A DNA stretch of 64,000 bases from FEB-25 sp963822175 (GCA_963822175.1 CAWGGJ010000007.1:62001-126000), one strand, 5' to 3'. Counted from the stretch's first letter, positions 43,378 through 52,535 are shown. Translations and numbers: made by a program. Notes: generated from the sequence alone by a model not told the origin.

Positions 43378-43770
43378 ATGCTACCCGAACACTTTATCGA
43401 AAAATATCTTGAGATGGCTCCCCCGGGGCTGCGGGATATCGTGTTGGAAATCAGGAATATTGTGGCGAGCATTGCCCCAAATGCAACGGAGAGACAGCAC
43501 GGCCGCGGTTTTAGCTACTATTTCAAGGAGCAGGGAGGGCCTGTGAGTGCAGGGATATGCCAGGTTGGAATATTCAGTGATCACATCCGGTTGGGTTTCA
43601 TCCATGGGGCATTCCTGCCTGATCCGCAGGGTCTCCTGGTGGGTGAACCTAAATATAAAAAACATATTCGCCTGTATTCATATGAGGATACACCTTGGGA
43701 ATATCTCAGGCAGCTTATTCAAGCCTCAGCCAGGTTTGACCCATATACGCTAAAGGAGAGAACAGAATGA
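43378..43770 (+). CDS. DUF1801 family protein
   Basis: A 130-residue alpha/beta protein of the YdhG/DUF1801 family: GLRDIVLEIRNIVASIAPNA early, then AGICQVGIFSDHIRLGFIHG and a short acidic loop. The family is related to iron chaperone frataxin-like folds by structure predictions; the function here is not assigned. It starts 26 nt after DUF1697 and overlaps the following lipoprotein gene by 4 nt (ATGA), so translation is coupled. Confidence 0.78.
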   Translation: MLPEHFIEKYLEMAPPGLRDIVLEIRNIVASIAPNATERQHGRGFSYYFKEQGGPVSAGICQVGIFSDHIRLGFIHGAFLPDPQGLLVGEPKYKKHIRLYSYEDTPWEYLRQLIQASARFDPYTLKERTE

Positions 43771-44219
43771 TCACCAGACAGGTCAAGTCAATCCTGCTGA
43801 TTGGAATCATATTGGTCATTGGAGTCACCGCGTGCAACGGCACAGGCACAGGTTTGAGCACAGCAACCAACACGCCCGTCTCCACCATCACGCCCCAAGC
43901 CAAAGCCCTGTCAACTCCCTTTGCCCAGGAACCGGCAGCGGGGATCTGTGCCAGTTTTGAAGGAGAAGTCGTGACCATCAACTTATACCCGGATATCCCC
44001 GATCCACGCTGCAGCCAGGTGAGACCAGATCAAATTCTCACGGTGAGCAACCAGACCCAGGTGACCCTGGAGGTATCCATCGGAAGTTTTACGGACAGCC
44101 TTGAACCGGGAGCCAGCTACACCTTTGATACCCAGTTTGGAGGTTACCTGGCACCCGGTGTACACCAGCTCCAAGTCAGCCCTTGCTGCGGAGCTGAGCT
44201 ATGGTTAGTGGAGAAGTAA
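43767..44219 (+). CDS. small lipoprotein
   Basis: A 150-residue protein with a lipoprotein signal (VTAC, lipidated C23), a Thr/Pro-rich linker and a beta-rich domain with several cysteines (GICASFEGEVV, DPRCSQVRPD, SPCCGAELWL). The cupredoxin-like pattern (LTVSNQTQVTLEVSIGSF, then LAPGVHQLQVSPCCG) resembles secreted beta-sandwich proteins that bind metals, though no clear copper set was confirmed. It is translationally coupled to the gene before it. Confidence 0.75.
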   Translation: MITRQVKSILLIGIILVIGVTACNGTGTGLSTATNTPVSTITPQAKALSTPFAQEPAAGICASFEGEVVTINLYPDIPDPRCSQVRPDQILTVSNQTQVTLEVSIGSFTDSLEPGASYTFDTQFGGYLAPGVHQLQVSPCCGAELWLVEK

Positions 44220-44849
44220 ATGAAACTCTGCCCTAAAATCATCCTGGAAGGAACGCGCCTGACCCATAAAACAGACATTGCCTTTGCCTTGAACGAACAC
44301 CCGCGCATTGTTGGGCCGCGTAAGTATCAATATCATTCTCCGCTCGTCTCGGCTGAATGGTGTGGTTTTACCAATTATCCTTGGGGGCGTGGCCTGATCA
44401 ACTTTGAAGAGCAGGAAGAAGCCCTAGCAATGGACACCTACCGGACCTGGCTGCGCTTGTTCCAGCAGATACGCTACTATTCGTGGATCGTCGACCGGTT
44501 TCACATCTCCACCCAGGTCTACCAGCTCATGCAGCGGGGGAAAACCTACGACTTCAGCTGGCTGGAAAATGGGTTAAAAGAGCTTGGCTTCAGGCTCATT
44601 TTTTGCACACGTTCAGCCGAATCATTTGAAAGTGCCAGGGCGGAGAGGTTGAAGGTGTCGGGCAAGCCATCCCAGTATGACGACCTGCAGGTTTTCGTCC
44701 ATGAGCAGGAAGTGATGCAACGATTTATTGAGGCTTCGGGGTTGGAGACCCTGCGGGTTGACATTTCGGATGATGATGTTGGGAGGACCGTCGATAATAT
44801 CGCAGATTGGATGGAGAAGACAGGTGGGCTTTACATCCTGGATGGATGA
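44220..44849 (+). CDS. thymidylate kinase-like P-loop protein with altered Walker A
   Basis: A 209-residue protein that starts directly after the lipoprotein stop. The N-terminus IILEGTRLTHKTDIAFALNE occupies the place of a nucleoside-kinase Walker A (EGxDGxGKT), but the second Gly is replaced by His. A WIVDRFHISTQVY segment matches the DR motif of thymidylate-kinase-like enzymes, and LIFCTRSAESFESARAERL fits the lid region. It may still bind nucleotide or act on a sugar or antibiotic. The call is by fold resemblance only. Confidence 0.55.
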   Translation: MKLCPKIILEGTRLTHKTDIAFALNEHPRIVGPRKYQYHSPLVSAEWCGFTNYPWGRGLINFEEQEEALAMDTYRTWLRLFQQIRYYSWIVDRFHISTQVYQLMQRGKTYDFSWLENGLKELGFRLIFCTRSAESFESARAERLKVSGKPSQYDDLQVFVHEQEVMQRFIEASGLETLRVDISDDDVGRTVDNIADWMEKTGGLYILDG

Positions 44850-45406
44850 GAATGTACGCTTTCCTGATCCCCCTTCTACTGGGATTTGTCTTCAACTCCG
44901 CCAGCGCGTTCACAACCTTTTTCTCGCATCGGTTTGGTGAGCGAAGGGGTCAAGTTATCTGTATCCTCCTGCGGGATGTGCTTGGCATTCCATTGTGGGC
45001 CATTGGATATGTCATGGCCGCGAGGACTCCATCGGCTTTCGTATTCAACCCGGGGGCGCTCTCTTCCACGATTTCCTGGATATTCATTTTAGCGGGCGTT
45101 GCAATTATTATTACTGGCATGGTAACCCTGCGCTGGCGCGCTGCGGCACCATCGGTTAAGGATACGCTGGTGGATGAGGGTTTATATGCCCATATCCGCC
45201 ATCCGCTTTATACCGGGATGATGCTCGAGCTGACCGGCCTTTTCCTGTGGCTACCGACCATCTCCATACTGGTGGCATGCCTGTTGGGGGTGATCTGGGT
45301 GATGGTTCAAGCCAGGCTTGAGGAATCCGACCTGGTGAAGCGCATGCCAGAATATAGAGAATACATGCTCAAGGTACCGCGATTTATACCAAAAATCAAT
45401 TTTTAA
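44846..45406 (+). CDS. isoprenylcysteine carboxyl methyltransferase-like membrane protein
   Basis: A 186-residue protein with 4-5 TM helices and the ICMT/PEMT C-terminal motif: DTLVDEGLYAHIRHPLYTGM, then ARLEESDLVKRMPEYREYM. The enzymes methylate membrane-embedded substrates with S-adenosylmethionine. The ATG at 44846 overlaps the stop codon of the previous gene (ATGA), so the run 43378-45406 appears to be a translationally coupled set. Confidence 0.85.
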   Translation: MRMYAFLIPLLLGFVFNSASAFTTFFSHRFGERRGQVICILLRDVLGIPLWAIGYVMAARTPSAFVFNPGALSSTISWIFILAGVAIIITGMVTLRWRAAAPSVKDTLVDEGLYAHIRHPLYTGMMLELTGLFLWLPTISILVACLLGVIWVMVQARLEESDLVKRMPEYREYMLKVPRFIPKINF

Positions 45407-45459
45407 ATTCCTTAGAAACCTAAACCCGACCAGAATAAAGGGAAAGTGAAGGGGTTGTT

Positions 45460-45942
45460 TCAATCCTGCCTGGGCAGCGTAATACGAATGTCTTTTCTGA
45501 TCTGGATGGGCGTTGACTGCGCCAGGCGGGCGGCAATATCTTTTAGCGTTTCTCCTGTATCATTGCGAAACTCAGGGAATATCTCCGCCACCGGGACAGC
45601 ACAGTGTGCATGCTGCCAGAGGCTTTGGTCCTGCACCTCTCCATCGAACAATATGATGTCAAAATCAATCTGGCGGGAAGCATTTATATCCTCTGTGCGC
45701 ACCCTGCCCATGCGTGCCTCCAAAGGACGGAGTAGCTGTTCCTTAAGCTCCATTGCATCCATCTGGGTCGCGACAACCAAGGCCATGTTGAGAAAATTTG
45801 GGTAGCAGCAATCTACGGAAGCGGATTCCCACACGGAGGAATGCTGAAGGATGGTCAGGTTCTCCTGGAGCAGGGTTACCGCCCGGGGGATATTTTGCTC
45901 AGGCTCAATATTGGATCCAATAAGCACACAGGCTTGATGCAC
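45460..45942 (-). CDS. folK: 2-amino-4-hydroxy-6-hydroxymethyldihydropteridine pyrophosphokinase
   Basis: A 160-residue HPPK: VLIGSNIEPEQNIPRAVTLL, the SSVWES(A) loop, NFLNMALVVATQ and RQIDFDIILFDG. The enzyme pyrophosphorylates the pterin intermediate of folate synthesis. The RxIDLDI motif reads R-QIDFDI, a minor change. It lies just downstream of a pteridine-reductase-like SDR on the same strand (23-nt gap). Confidence 0.9.
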   Translation of the reverse strand: MHQACVLIGSNIEPEQNIPRAVTLLQENLTILQHSSVWESASVDCCYPNFLNMALVVATQMDAMELKEQLLRPLEARMGRVRTEDINASRQIDFDIILFDGEVQDQSLWQHAHCAVPVAEIFPEFRNDTGETLKDIAARLAQSTPIQIRKDIRITLPRQD

Positions 45943-45965
45943 GGTTTGACTTGCCTCACCTGGTC

Positions 45966-46691
45966 CTATAGTAAATGCCTGCCCCCATCAACGTGGATGA
46001 CTTCCCCGGTGATATATGCTGGCCCTTCCAATAAGAAAATCAATGCCTGGGTAACTTCGTCCATATCCGCCCACCTGCCCGCAGGCACCCGTTTGAGGAA
46101 ATTGGGCGGGATGTCGCCATCTTCGGGTGGAAGTACAGCCCCCAACGCCAGTCCATTCACGCTGATGCGAGGTGCCAAGGCAATCGCCAGTGAGCAGGTG
46201 AGTGCTGCCAGGGCAGCCTTGCTGATGGAATAGGGCAGGTGATCGGCACCAGGGCGAAAAGCGCGCCAGTCCAACATGTTGACAATCCGACCTGTCTCTC
46301 CCGATGGGAGCAGCCGAGCAAATGACTGGCTGAGCAGGAAAGGCGCGGTCAGGTTGATCATCAAGGTGCGATCCCAATCTTGCAGGCTGGAAGAGTCCCA
46401 GGTGAGTGGCTCAAAAATGGCTGCATTATTGACCAGGGCAAACAAAGGACCATTCTCACTGGCGCGTGAGACAAGTGTTTCAACCTGCAAGGGGTCATCG
46501 AGGTCAGCCTGGAGCAGGGATGCACCCCTGCCCAAAGCGGTAATCTCTTCCCGCAGGCTTTCTGCTTCGGCTACCGAGCGGCCGTAATGAATGATCACAT
46601 CCGCTTCAGCTCTGGCCACGGCCAGGGAGAGAGCGCGGCCAACCCGGCGTGCAGCACCAGTGATCAATACTTTTTTACCTTTTAGGGACAT
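45966..46691 (-). CDS. SDR oxidoreductase, pteridine-reductase-like (FolM/PTR1-type)
   Basis: A 241-residue classical SDR. The cofactor loop reads TGAARRVGRAL, with the TGxxxRxG arginine signature of pteridine and dihydromonapterin reductases. Active-site features are NNAAIF, MLDWRAFR (in place of the usual Ser segment) and YSISKAAL (Tyr-Lys). It precedes folK with a 23-nt gap, supporting a role in reducing dihydrofolate or dihydrobiopterin-type pterins. The catalytic Ser position is Asp-Trp as in PTR1-like enzymes. Confidence 0.8.
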   Translation of the reverse strand: MSLKGKKVLITGAARRVGRALSLAVARAEADVIIHYGRSVAEAESLREEITALGRGASLLQADLDDPLQVETLVSRASENGPLFALVNNAAIFEPLTWDSSSLQDWDRTLMINLTAPFLLSQSFARLLPSGETGRIVNMLDWRAFRPGADHLPYSISKAALAALTCSLAIALAPRISVNGLALGAVLPPEDGDIPPNFLKRVPAGRWADMDEVTQALIFLLEGPAYITGEVIHVDGGRHLL

Positions 46692-46756
46692 TTTTTTGTT
46701 CCAATCATGTTAATGATAATGACCATTCCAGGCTATGAGAATCAGGTCAGGTAAGT

Positions 46757-48199
46757 TTATCTTGATGCTTTCACCTGGGTCAGGGCGAGGACAGAGAAAA
46801 AGAAAAGCAGCCCATAGATACTAAATAATAAGACATACCCAAAACCTGGCACCTGTGGCACCTGGGCGGTGACAAAATCGGCAATGGGGCCACCAATGTA
46901 GGCACCCACTGCGCCAGCACCCGCCCCTGCCAGGTTAGAGATACCCAGGTAGCGCCCTGCCTCTGCCTTGGGAACCAGGAGGGTACCCAAGGCCCAGTTG
47001 GAGGTATAGAAAAAACCAGCACCGATTCCAATGATGCAGGCACCGACAAATATGGCTGTCAGGTTGGGGATGCTAAGCGCAATGAGCGTGCCGAAGACTG
47101 CCAACATTCCAGCCGTGGCTACCATTCTCTTCTCCCCAAATCGGTCGGTCAACCAGCCTGCTGGCACAGTGGAAATCAAAATAAAAATCCCCACGAACAT
47201 AAGCAGTTTACTGGCGGGGGCAGCAGCAGCGGCTTTCTCATAACCAAGGCGGGCCTGGAGGAAATATACCGCAAAGGTGGAGAGATTGACCACTCCCACC
47301 AGGAACGCCAGGCGGTTGATCACCCACCAGGTGAAGGAGGGGTTCTTGCGGGCTGAATCACCCAGGCTGATACGCACACTAAGCCAAACTCCCATGGCAA
47401 CGGCAACCAACATCCCCAACAGACCGACCAGACCCATCACGATAAATATCACGGCAGATGAGGTGATATCCTGCAATAAAACACTGACAAGCTCGACTAC
47501 TTTACCAGAACCCAGGATGATCAGGGTAAATACCAGGGTCATGAGGAAAAGGCGGATAAATGCTGCCCAATCCATGGCAGAAGGAGCTTCTTTGAGTGGT
47601 TTTTCTGGCACCAGCATGGTAAGCAGCATACTGATGATCAGTACACCCAGGACAATCCCAAGCGCAGCCCAATACTGCTCTTTGCTAACCAGATTTCCGA
47701 CTATGAATGCCACCAGGATCAAGGGAAGCGGAATTTCAAACAGAGCCTTCACACCTGAGAAAAGGCCGCGTTTTTCCTCCGCCACCAGGTCAGGGATGAT
47801 CCCCTGCTCCCCCGCCTGGGCGGTGTTGGTAGCCACCTGGAGTAAAATAACGACCACAAACAGTGCCCAGAAACCCGCTAAACCTTCCAGTCCGGCAGTA
47901 AACCCCACCATGAAGAGGAAAATACATGCAAACATTGTCCCTGCTGCAACGAACGGCCGGCGCCGCCCCCAAGGCAAGGTATTGCGATCGGAAAACATTC
48001 CCATCAGAGATTGCGCCAAAAGGGCAAACATCAGGCTGAACAGGCGCAATGTGCCGAGATACGTGCCCTTCTGCGCTTCGCCAACGAACTGTTCAACCAA
48101 CAGTGGTGTGACCAACCCCATGGTTTGCCATAATGCTTGCAAACCAAAAAAGAACACACTAAAAGTGATGTAGTCATACCAACGAAACAGGCGTGTCAT
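46757..48199 (-). CDS. MFS transporter (SLC45/GPH-like)
   Basis: A 480-residue protein with about 12 TM helices. Typical motifs: SLMGMFSDRNTLPWGRRRPF early (GxxxDRxxxxxGRRxP) and GWLTDRFGEKRMVATAG in the second half. The GRRRP pattern resembles sugar transporters of the SLC45 or glycoside-pentoside-hexuronide type. Substrate unknown. The ATG at 48199 is used; a GTG 18 nt upstream is an alternative. It is followed by pteridine genes but with a 65-nt gap. Confidence 0.83.
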   Translation of the reverse strand: MTRLFRWYDYITFSVFFFGLQALWQTMGLVTPLLVEQFVGEAQKGTYLGTLRLFSLMFALLAQSLMGMFSDRNTLPWGRRRPFVAAGTMFACIFLFMVGFTAGLEGLAGFWALFVVVILLQVATNTAQAGEQGIIPDLVAEEKRGLFSGVKALFEIPLPLILVAFIVGNLVSKEQYWAALGIVLGVLIISMLLTMLVPEKPLKEAPSAMDWAAFIRLFLMTLVFTLIILGSGKVVELVSVLLQDITSSAVIFIVMGLVGLLGMLVAVAMGVWLSVRISLGDSARKNPSFTWWVINRLAFLVGVVNLSTFAVYFLQARLGYEKAAAAAPASKLLMFVGIFILISTVPAGWLTDRFGEKRMVATAGMLAVFGTLIALSIPNLTAIFVGACIIGIGAGFFYTSNWALGTLLVPKAEAGRYLGISNLAGAGAGAVGAYIGGPIADFVTAQVPQVPGFGYVLLFSIYGLLFFFSVLALTQVKASR

Positions 48200-48258
48200 T
48201 CCAGGCTCTTTCTGCACATCAATCCGTAAACCAGATCACCGTCCCAAGGAAATGCTTA

Positions 48259-49020
48259 TCAAGCTTGCACCCGTTCGAGGAAATCGAGGGTCAACTTTAT
48301 CGCATGATCCCGCTCCTTATCCAGGATAACACAATGTGCGGAGTTCTCCAACCAATGCAATTCCTTAACAGATGAAGCCACCTCATCATAAATGATCTGG
48401 GGTGATTGGGGGTCGACAGTTGGATCCAGCCTGCCTTGCAGGATGAGAATCGGCTGGTGGATTTGAGGCAGGAGAGGTGGGATGAGCTTCTGTAATCGTC
48501 GAAACTGTACTGCACCTTTTAATGGCTGCACCGTATAACCCTTCCAGGGATTATCATCCTTTGAAGGGGGTTTGGGAATAGAGTCGATGAACGGCACACA
48601 CAAAGATAAAAGATACATTTTTATGCGCGGTATCCGCAGGCGTAGCGCAGGAGCATAGCATAATATAGCCGAGATTTCAGGGTGCAGTGCTGCCAGGCGC
48701 AAGGTTAACAATGCACCAGCCGATTCACCACCGACCACCACCTTCTGGCATTGGTCAGCCAGTTGTAGGTAAGCTTGGTCAATTGCAGTGTACCAATCCT
48801 GCCATGAATGCTGGTTACAATCTTGTGGGGTGGTTCCATGGCCAGGAAGCAGTGGTCCAGCAACTGTGTACCCATGCTGGTGAAGCGCTTGGGCCAGGAG
48901 ACGTACCTCGGCGGTCGTGGCGGTGAAACCATGGCATAGCAAAATTCCGGTTGTGCCACCATCCCAGGAGAATGAAGAACCATCGAGATGTGGGTTACGG
49001 AACAGCGGAGTTTTGGCCAT
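48259..49020 (-). CDS. alpha/beta hydrolase (carboxylesterase-like)
   Basis: A 253-residue protein with an oxyanion HGF (LLCHGFTATTAEVRLLA), the nucleophile elbow GGESAGAL, acid residue in GRLDPTVDP and late SAHCVILDKERD histidine. The layout matches carboxylesterase Est30-like monoglyceride lipases. It is cytosolic. The start lies 18 nt after the next upstream gene's stop (49039), so the two may be cotranscribed. Confidence 0.85.
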   Translation of the reverse strand: MAKTPLFRNPHLDGSSFSWDGGTTGILLCHGFTATTAEVRLLAQALHQHGYTVAGPLLPGHGTTPQDCNQHSWQDWYTAIDQAYLQLADQCQKVVVGGESAGALLTLRLAALHPEISAILCYAPALRLRIPRIKMYLLSLCVPFIDSIPKPPSKDDNPWKGYTVQPLKGAVQFRRLQKLIPPLLPQIHQPILILQGRLDPTVDPQSPQIIYDEVASSVKELHWLENSAHCVILDKERDHAIKLTLDFLERVQA

Positions 49021-49038
49021 GGGGGGTGGATTTGGCAG

Positions 49039-50442
49039 TTACCTGAGAAGAAAATTCCTTAACAGCCAGAAAATAACCACAATGATGATCAGCAGGATAA
49101 TCCCCGAAACCAAGTACAGGGCAACTTTCAGATTATCCACGGGTTTTTTACCACTTACCTTACCGGTTTGACCATTGATTAGCAAGCGATAGCGCGTCCC
49201 TTGAGAGGAAAAATTGCCAATATAAATTGGAAGCAAGGCAAGTTTATAGGTGAGACCACTCCATTTACCTGCGCCGATGGTGAAATTACGCTTGGAGTGA
49301 TTTGGGTCAACCTGGGTAGATAATGTGCGCTGGACTTTTTTAATCACCTTCTCCCGCGCCCGTAAGGAGGCATCTGCCAACGGATGATCGTAGGTAAGCG
49401 CCACCCAACCTGCCAGGTAATCAGGCGAAAAATCCACCAGCTCATCCAGATTAAATGGCTCTATTCCTGCCAGGTCTGCTGGTGTCATTTTCCGCAGCCC
49501 GGGGACGAGCACATCATCGAACATCTCGAAATGTGATCCGCTTTGTGCCTCCCATGCAGGTGCTTTTGATGTGCCGTTGTTGATGTCACAAAACCATGGG
49601 ACTTCCAGCGTTCCGGAAAAGATCCAAAATGGGTAATACGCCGGATGGAGCTGCATTCCTGAATGGTGCGCTGCCAGATCATCCGGCGAAAATAAACCTT
49701 TACCCAGCCAGGTCTTGATATACTTCCCTGCCTTTTGTGGATCGATCTTGAATATACCGATCACCTGGGGATCGACCAGGTCCAATAATGTGGTTGAGGT
49801 GATAAACCTATTTGAGCCACAATACGGACAGATATCCGCAGTCTGACCCGGGGGTAGGATGATCACCACACCACATTGCTCACAGGTCACGCGGGTCTGG
49901 TTCTCTGCCCAGCGATGAGCCTGGACCGTAGGCAGGCTGACATCCAAGGGTTGCTCTGTGCTATCTTCCACCACCTGCTCATCAACCTTGCGGGTAAAAC
50001 CACAAAACTGGCACACCAGATTTGTCTCTTCGAGATCAAAGGATATTTTTGCACCACAATTTGGACACAGGTAGGTCCTGGTTTCTCCATCTTCAGTAGT
50101 AGGTGCCGTCTGGGGAACATACGACTCCCCTTCAGGCATCATCTGTGTCTTATCCAGCTTTTCAGTAACCAACAATAATCCACGCTTCGCGGTAGCGTTT
50201 GAAGGATCAATGGCCACAGCCCGCTCCAAATAAGAACGGCGTTCCTGTGGGTCGTCCGTGGTCGCAGAAAGCCAGATCCAGACCCGGGCATCGGTGCTAT
50301 TCATCAGGGCAGCCTCATCCAACAATCTTTTCGCCAAAGTGCGGTTGCCATTCTTAACCGCGATGATGCCTTCCTGGAGATGCTGTTCGAATTCCCGGCT
50401 CTCGGGTGATTGAGGTAAATTTGAAAATGCAGAGGGAAGCAT
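49039..50442 (-). CDS. zinc-ribbon/TPR protein with C-terminal membrane anchor
   Basis: A 467-residue protein. The N-terminus holds a TPR-like helical pair (AVKNGNRTLAKRLLDEAALM, RSYLERAVAIDPSNATAKRG), then three zinc-binding pairs (CPNCGAK, CQFCGFT; CEQCGVV, CPYCGSN), a beta-rich middle (HPAYYPFWIFSGTLEVPWFC) and a single C-terminal TM helix (VALYLVSGIILLIIIVVIFW). This organisation suggests a cytosolic or membrane-tethered chaperone- or assembly-type protein. The start at 50442 is uncertain (no RBS). Function unknown. Confidence 0.75.
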   Translation of the reverse strand: MLPSAFSNLPQSPESREFEQHLQEGIIAVKNGNRTLAKRLLDEAALMNSTDARVWIWLSATTDDPQERRSYLERAVAIDPSNATAKRGLLLVTEKLDKTQMMPEGESYVPQTAPTTEDGETRTYLCPNCGAKISFDLEETNLVCQFCGFTRKVDEQVVEDSTEQPLDVSLPTVQAHRWAENQTRVTCEQCGVVIILPPGQTADICPYCGSNRFITSTTLLDLVDPQVIGIFKIDPQKAGKYIKTWLGKGLFSPDDLAAHHSGMQLHPAYYPFWIFSGTLEVPWFCDINNGTSKAPAWEAQSGSHFEMFDDVLVPGLRKMTPADLAGIEPFNLDELVDFSPDYLAGWVALTYDHPLADASLRAREKVIKKVQRTLSTQVDPNHSKRNFTIGAGKWSGLTYKLALLPIYIGNFSSQGTRYRLLINGQTGKVSGKKPVDNLKVALYLVSGIILLIIIVVIFWLLRNFLLR

Positions 50443-50500
50443 TTTCAAATTATATAACAAAATAATCTACTGGTTAAACCTGACTGCCGCCAGCAGGCTA

Positions 50501-51130
50501 TTAATTTGAATATGACTGTTGATGGGTAAAGAAACCGCCCAGCATCCGGCGGATGGGTGGGATGCGAAGGACAAGCAGGAAAATGATCAGGATCATCCAC
50601 AGGTAAGGTTCAGCAACGCCTTGTTTAACCACCAGCAGAAAATGGATGGCTGCAAGGAGGTTGATCCCATAAACCAGCCTGTGGAGGCGTTTCCAGTTCC
50701 TGCCAAGTTTCTTTGGCCAGGGTGGAAACGAGGTAATGGCAAGCGGCACAAGAAGCAACCCGGTGATCAAACCGATCATGGCATAAGGTTTGGATAATTC
50801 ATTCAATATAAGCTGAAAATCAAAGCCATAATCCAAACTTACAAAGAGGGTAAAGTGCAGGCAGGCGTATAGGAAGGCATAATCTCCCAAGAGGCGACGC
50901 ACCCTGAGCGCGGGAGTGAATCCAAAGATGGTATTCAAGGGCGTGCATGCCAGGCTCAATACAAGCAATACCAACGCAATCTTCCCAGTGCGTAATATCG
51001 AAGCGCGAATCGGATCGGCGCTTAAATTCCCCTGCCAGGCACTGTATATCAGCCATAGCAGGGGAAGCCAACATGCAATATGGGCCAGGGGCGGGAACCA
51101 CTGGTCGAAAAACTTGTTTTTAAATCTCAA
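50501..51130 (-). CDS. msrQ: MsrQ heme-binding membrane subunit
   Basis: A 209-residue protein with about six TM helices (LPLLWLIYSAWQG, ALVLLVLSLACTPL, YACLHFTLFVSL, YAMIGLITGLLLVPLAIT, LVYGINLLAAIHFLLV). Histidines in YACLHF, RLHRLVYG and IHFLL are in positions used for heme ligation in the ferric-reductase-like family. MsrQ passes electrons from the quinone pool to MsrP. Its start overlaps the msrP stop by 4 nt. Confidence 0.88.
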   Translation of the reverse strand: MRFKNKFFDQWFPPLAHIACWLPLLWLIYSAWQGNLSADPIRASILRTGKIALVLLVLSLACTPLNTIFGFTPALRVRRLLGDYAFLYACLHFTLFVSLDYGFDFQLILNELSKPYAMIGLITGLLLVPLAITSFPPWPKKLGRNWKRLHRLVYGINLLAAIHFLLVVKQGVAEPYLWMILIIFLLVLRIPPIRRMLGGFFTHQQSYSN

Positions 51131-52089
51131 TAGTTTATATTCAAATCCATCCCTGTGTAAAGTGATGCGACTTCGCTTTCATATCCATTGAATAGGAGGG
51201 TTTTACGCCGACCAATCTCACCAATCCGTCGCTCAGTAGCCTGCGACCAGCGAGGATGATCGACATCAGGATTGACATTGGCATAAAAGCCATACTCATT
51301 AGGCCCAGCCTGCATCCATGTGGTGGCAGGTTGATAGGTAACCAGCTCAATCTTGACGATTGCCTTGATCGATTTAAAACCATATTTCCATGGCACCACC
51401 AAGCGAATCGGTGCCCCATCCTGATTGGGTAAAGGTTGCCCATATAAACCAGTCACCATCAAGGTCAGGTCGTGCATGGCCTCATCCAACCGCAATCCCT
51501 CCACATATGGCCAGTCAAGGAGATTGGAGTTCTGACCAGGCATAACCTTGGGGTCGTAGAGGGTGGTAAATTGAACATGGGTCGCATCGGAGGTGGGTTG
51601 GACTTCATCGAGCAATTTTCGTAATGGAAAGCCGATCCATGGGATGACCATCGACCAGGCTTCGACACAGCGCAATCGATAGATTCGTTCTTCCGGCTCG
51701 AATTTCTGCAACTCCTCGATCGTATATGTCTTTGGGTTACTGACCAAACCGGAGACTTCAATACTCCAGGGAGAGGTGGGAAAATCCTTCGACAGCTTTG
51801 CCACCGATTCTTTATTGGTAGAAAATTCATAGTAGTTATTGTAATTCGTGATGTCCTGGTAAGAAGTCAATGGATCCCCAAGCTCATCGGTCTGTGCCCC
51901 CACACTGGTAGGTATGACTGTCTCAATCCCAGCATTGGTGGGTGAGCCTGTCTCCGAAATGGGAACATTTCCCTTGCAGGCTGCCAAAGCCAGGGCACCT
52001 GCAGCCAGGGCAGTGGTGGTGCCAATGAACTGCCGCCGTGAAAGGTAGAGATGTTTGGGGGTTACCTCAGAAGGATCAATCTTCATCAT
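51127..52089 (-). CDS. msrP: MsrP protein-methionine-sulfoxide reductase, molybdenum cofactor subunit
   Basis: A 320-residue Tat-exported protein. The N-terminus has a twin-arginine signal (SRRQFIG, R18-R19) and a hydrophobic core ending LALAAC at C38. The molybdopterin domain is marked by the cofactor cysteine in LRCVEAWSM and the conserved PWIGFPLRKLL and VVPWKYGFKSIKAIVKIELV stretches. The enzyme repairs oxidised methionines in envelope proteins. It overlaps msrQ by 4 nt. AGGAG precedes the double ATG at 52089. Confidence 0.92.
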   Translation of the reverse strand: MMKIDPSEVTPKHLYLSRRQFIGTTTALAAGALALAACKGNVPISETGSPTNAGIETVIPTSVGAQTDELGDPLTSYQDITNYNNYYEFSTNKESVAKLSKDFPTSPWSIEVSGLVSNPKTYTIEELQKFEPEERIYRLRCVEAWSMVIPWIGFPLRKLLDEVQPTSDATHVQFTTLYDPKVMPGQNSNLLDWPYVEGLRLDEAMHDLTLMVTGLYGQPLPNQDGAPIRLVVPWKYGFKSIKAIVKIELVTYQPATTWMQAGPNEYGFYANVNPDVDHPRWSQATERRIGEIGRRKTLLFNGYESEVASLYTGMDLNINY

Positions 52090-52235
52090 CCTAGCACTCC
52101 TATTTCTTCATTTGAAAACCAATTTTACCCACATCTAGCATCTATGAAGATTACAAATAGATTAGGGTCTAATCTTGCCTGGTGTTTGCAACCACAAGCG
52201 ACCCTGTGCGTAATAATATCTAGAAGGAGTACCGA

Positions 52236-52457
52236 ATGATTGATACAAAGAATACCAGTTGCCTTTTAAGGCCATTTATTTGGATATGGAATTTTATTGC
52301 CTACATCGTCATGCTTACTGGGCGATTATTGGCGGTGATCCTGGGGTTAGTGCTGATGCTCGCAGGTGGTATTCTGACCATCACCGTTATTGGTGCTATC
52401 CTTGGCATCCCCTTATTGATCATCGGAGGCTTACTGGTCATTCGAGGATTGTGGTAA
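52236..52457 (+). CDS. small membrane protein, two TM helices
   Basis: A 73-residue protein with hydrophobic segments FIWIWNFIAYIVMLTGRLLA and VILGLVLMLAGGILTITVIG plus ILGIPLLIIGGLLVIRGL. AGAAGGAG lies 6-7 nt before the ATG. It resembles small glycine-rich inner-membrane proteins such as DUF-type bacteriocin-immunity or YqaE-like families, but no firm match was made. It ends just before a strong terminator. Confidence 0.7.
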   Translation: MIDTKNTSCLLRPFIWIWNFIAYIVMLTGRLLAVILGLVLMLAGGILTITVIGAILGIPLLIIGGLLVIRGLW

Positions 52458-52483
52458 GCAGAAGGAGCACAGGTATAGAGATT

Positions 52484-52514
52484 AAAAGACTCCTCCATAA
52501 TGGAGGAGTCTTTT
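52484..52514. terminator. bidirectional intrinsic terminator
   Basis: AAAAGACTCCTCCA and TGGAGGAGTCTTTT form a perfect 14-bp stem around a TAA loop, with A-tract and T-tract at the two ends. It lies between the convergent genes ending at 52457 (plus) and 52536 (minus), serving both. Confidence 0.9.
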
Positions 52515-52535
52515 GATCACTAATCCGTAAATCGA

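Noticed and set aside
47277..48173. 298-residue plus-strand frame opposite an MFS gene
   Set aside because: Antisense to a clear transporter; composition rich in Thr/Arg/Asn is typical of complements of hydrophobic genes.
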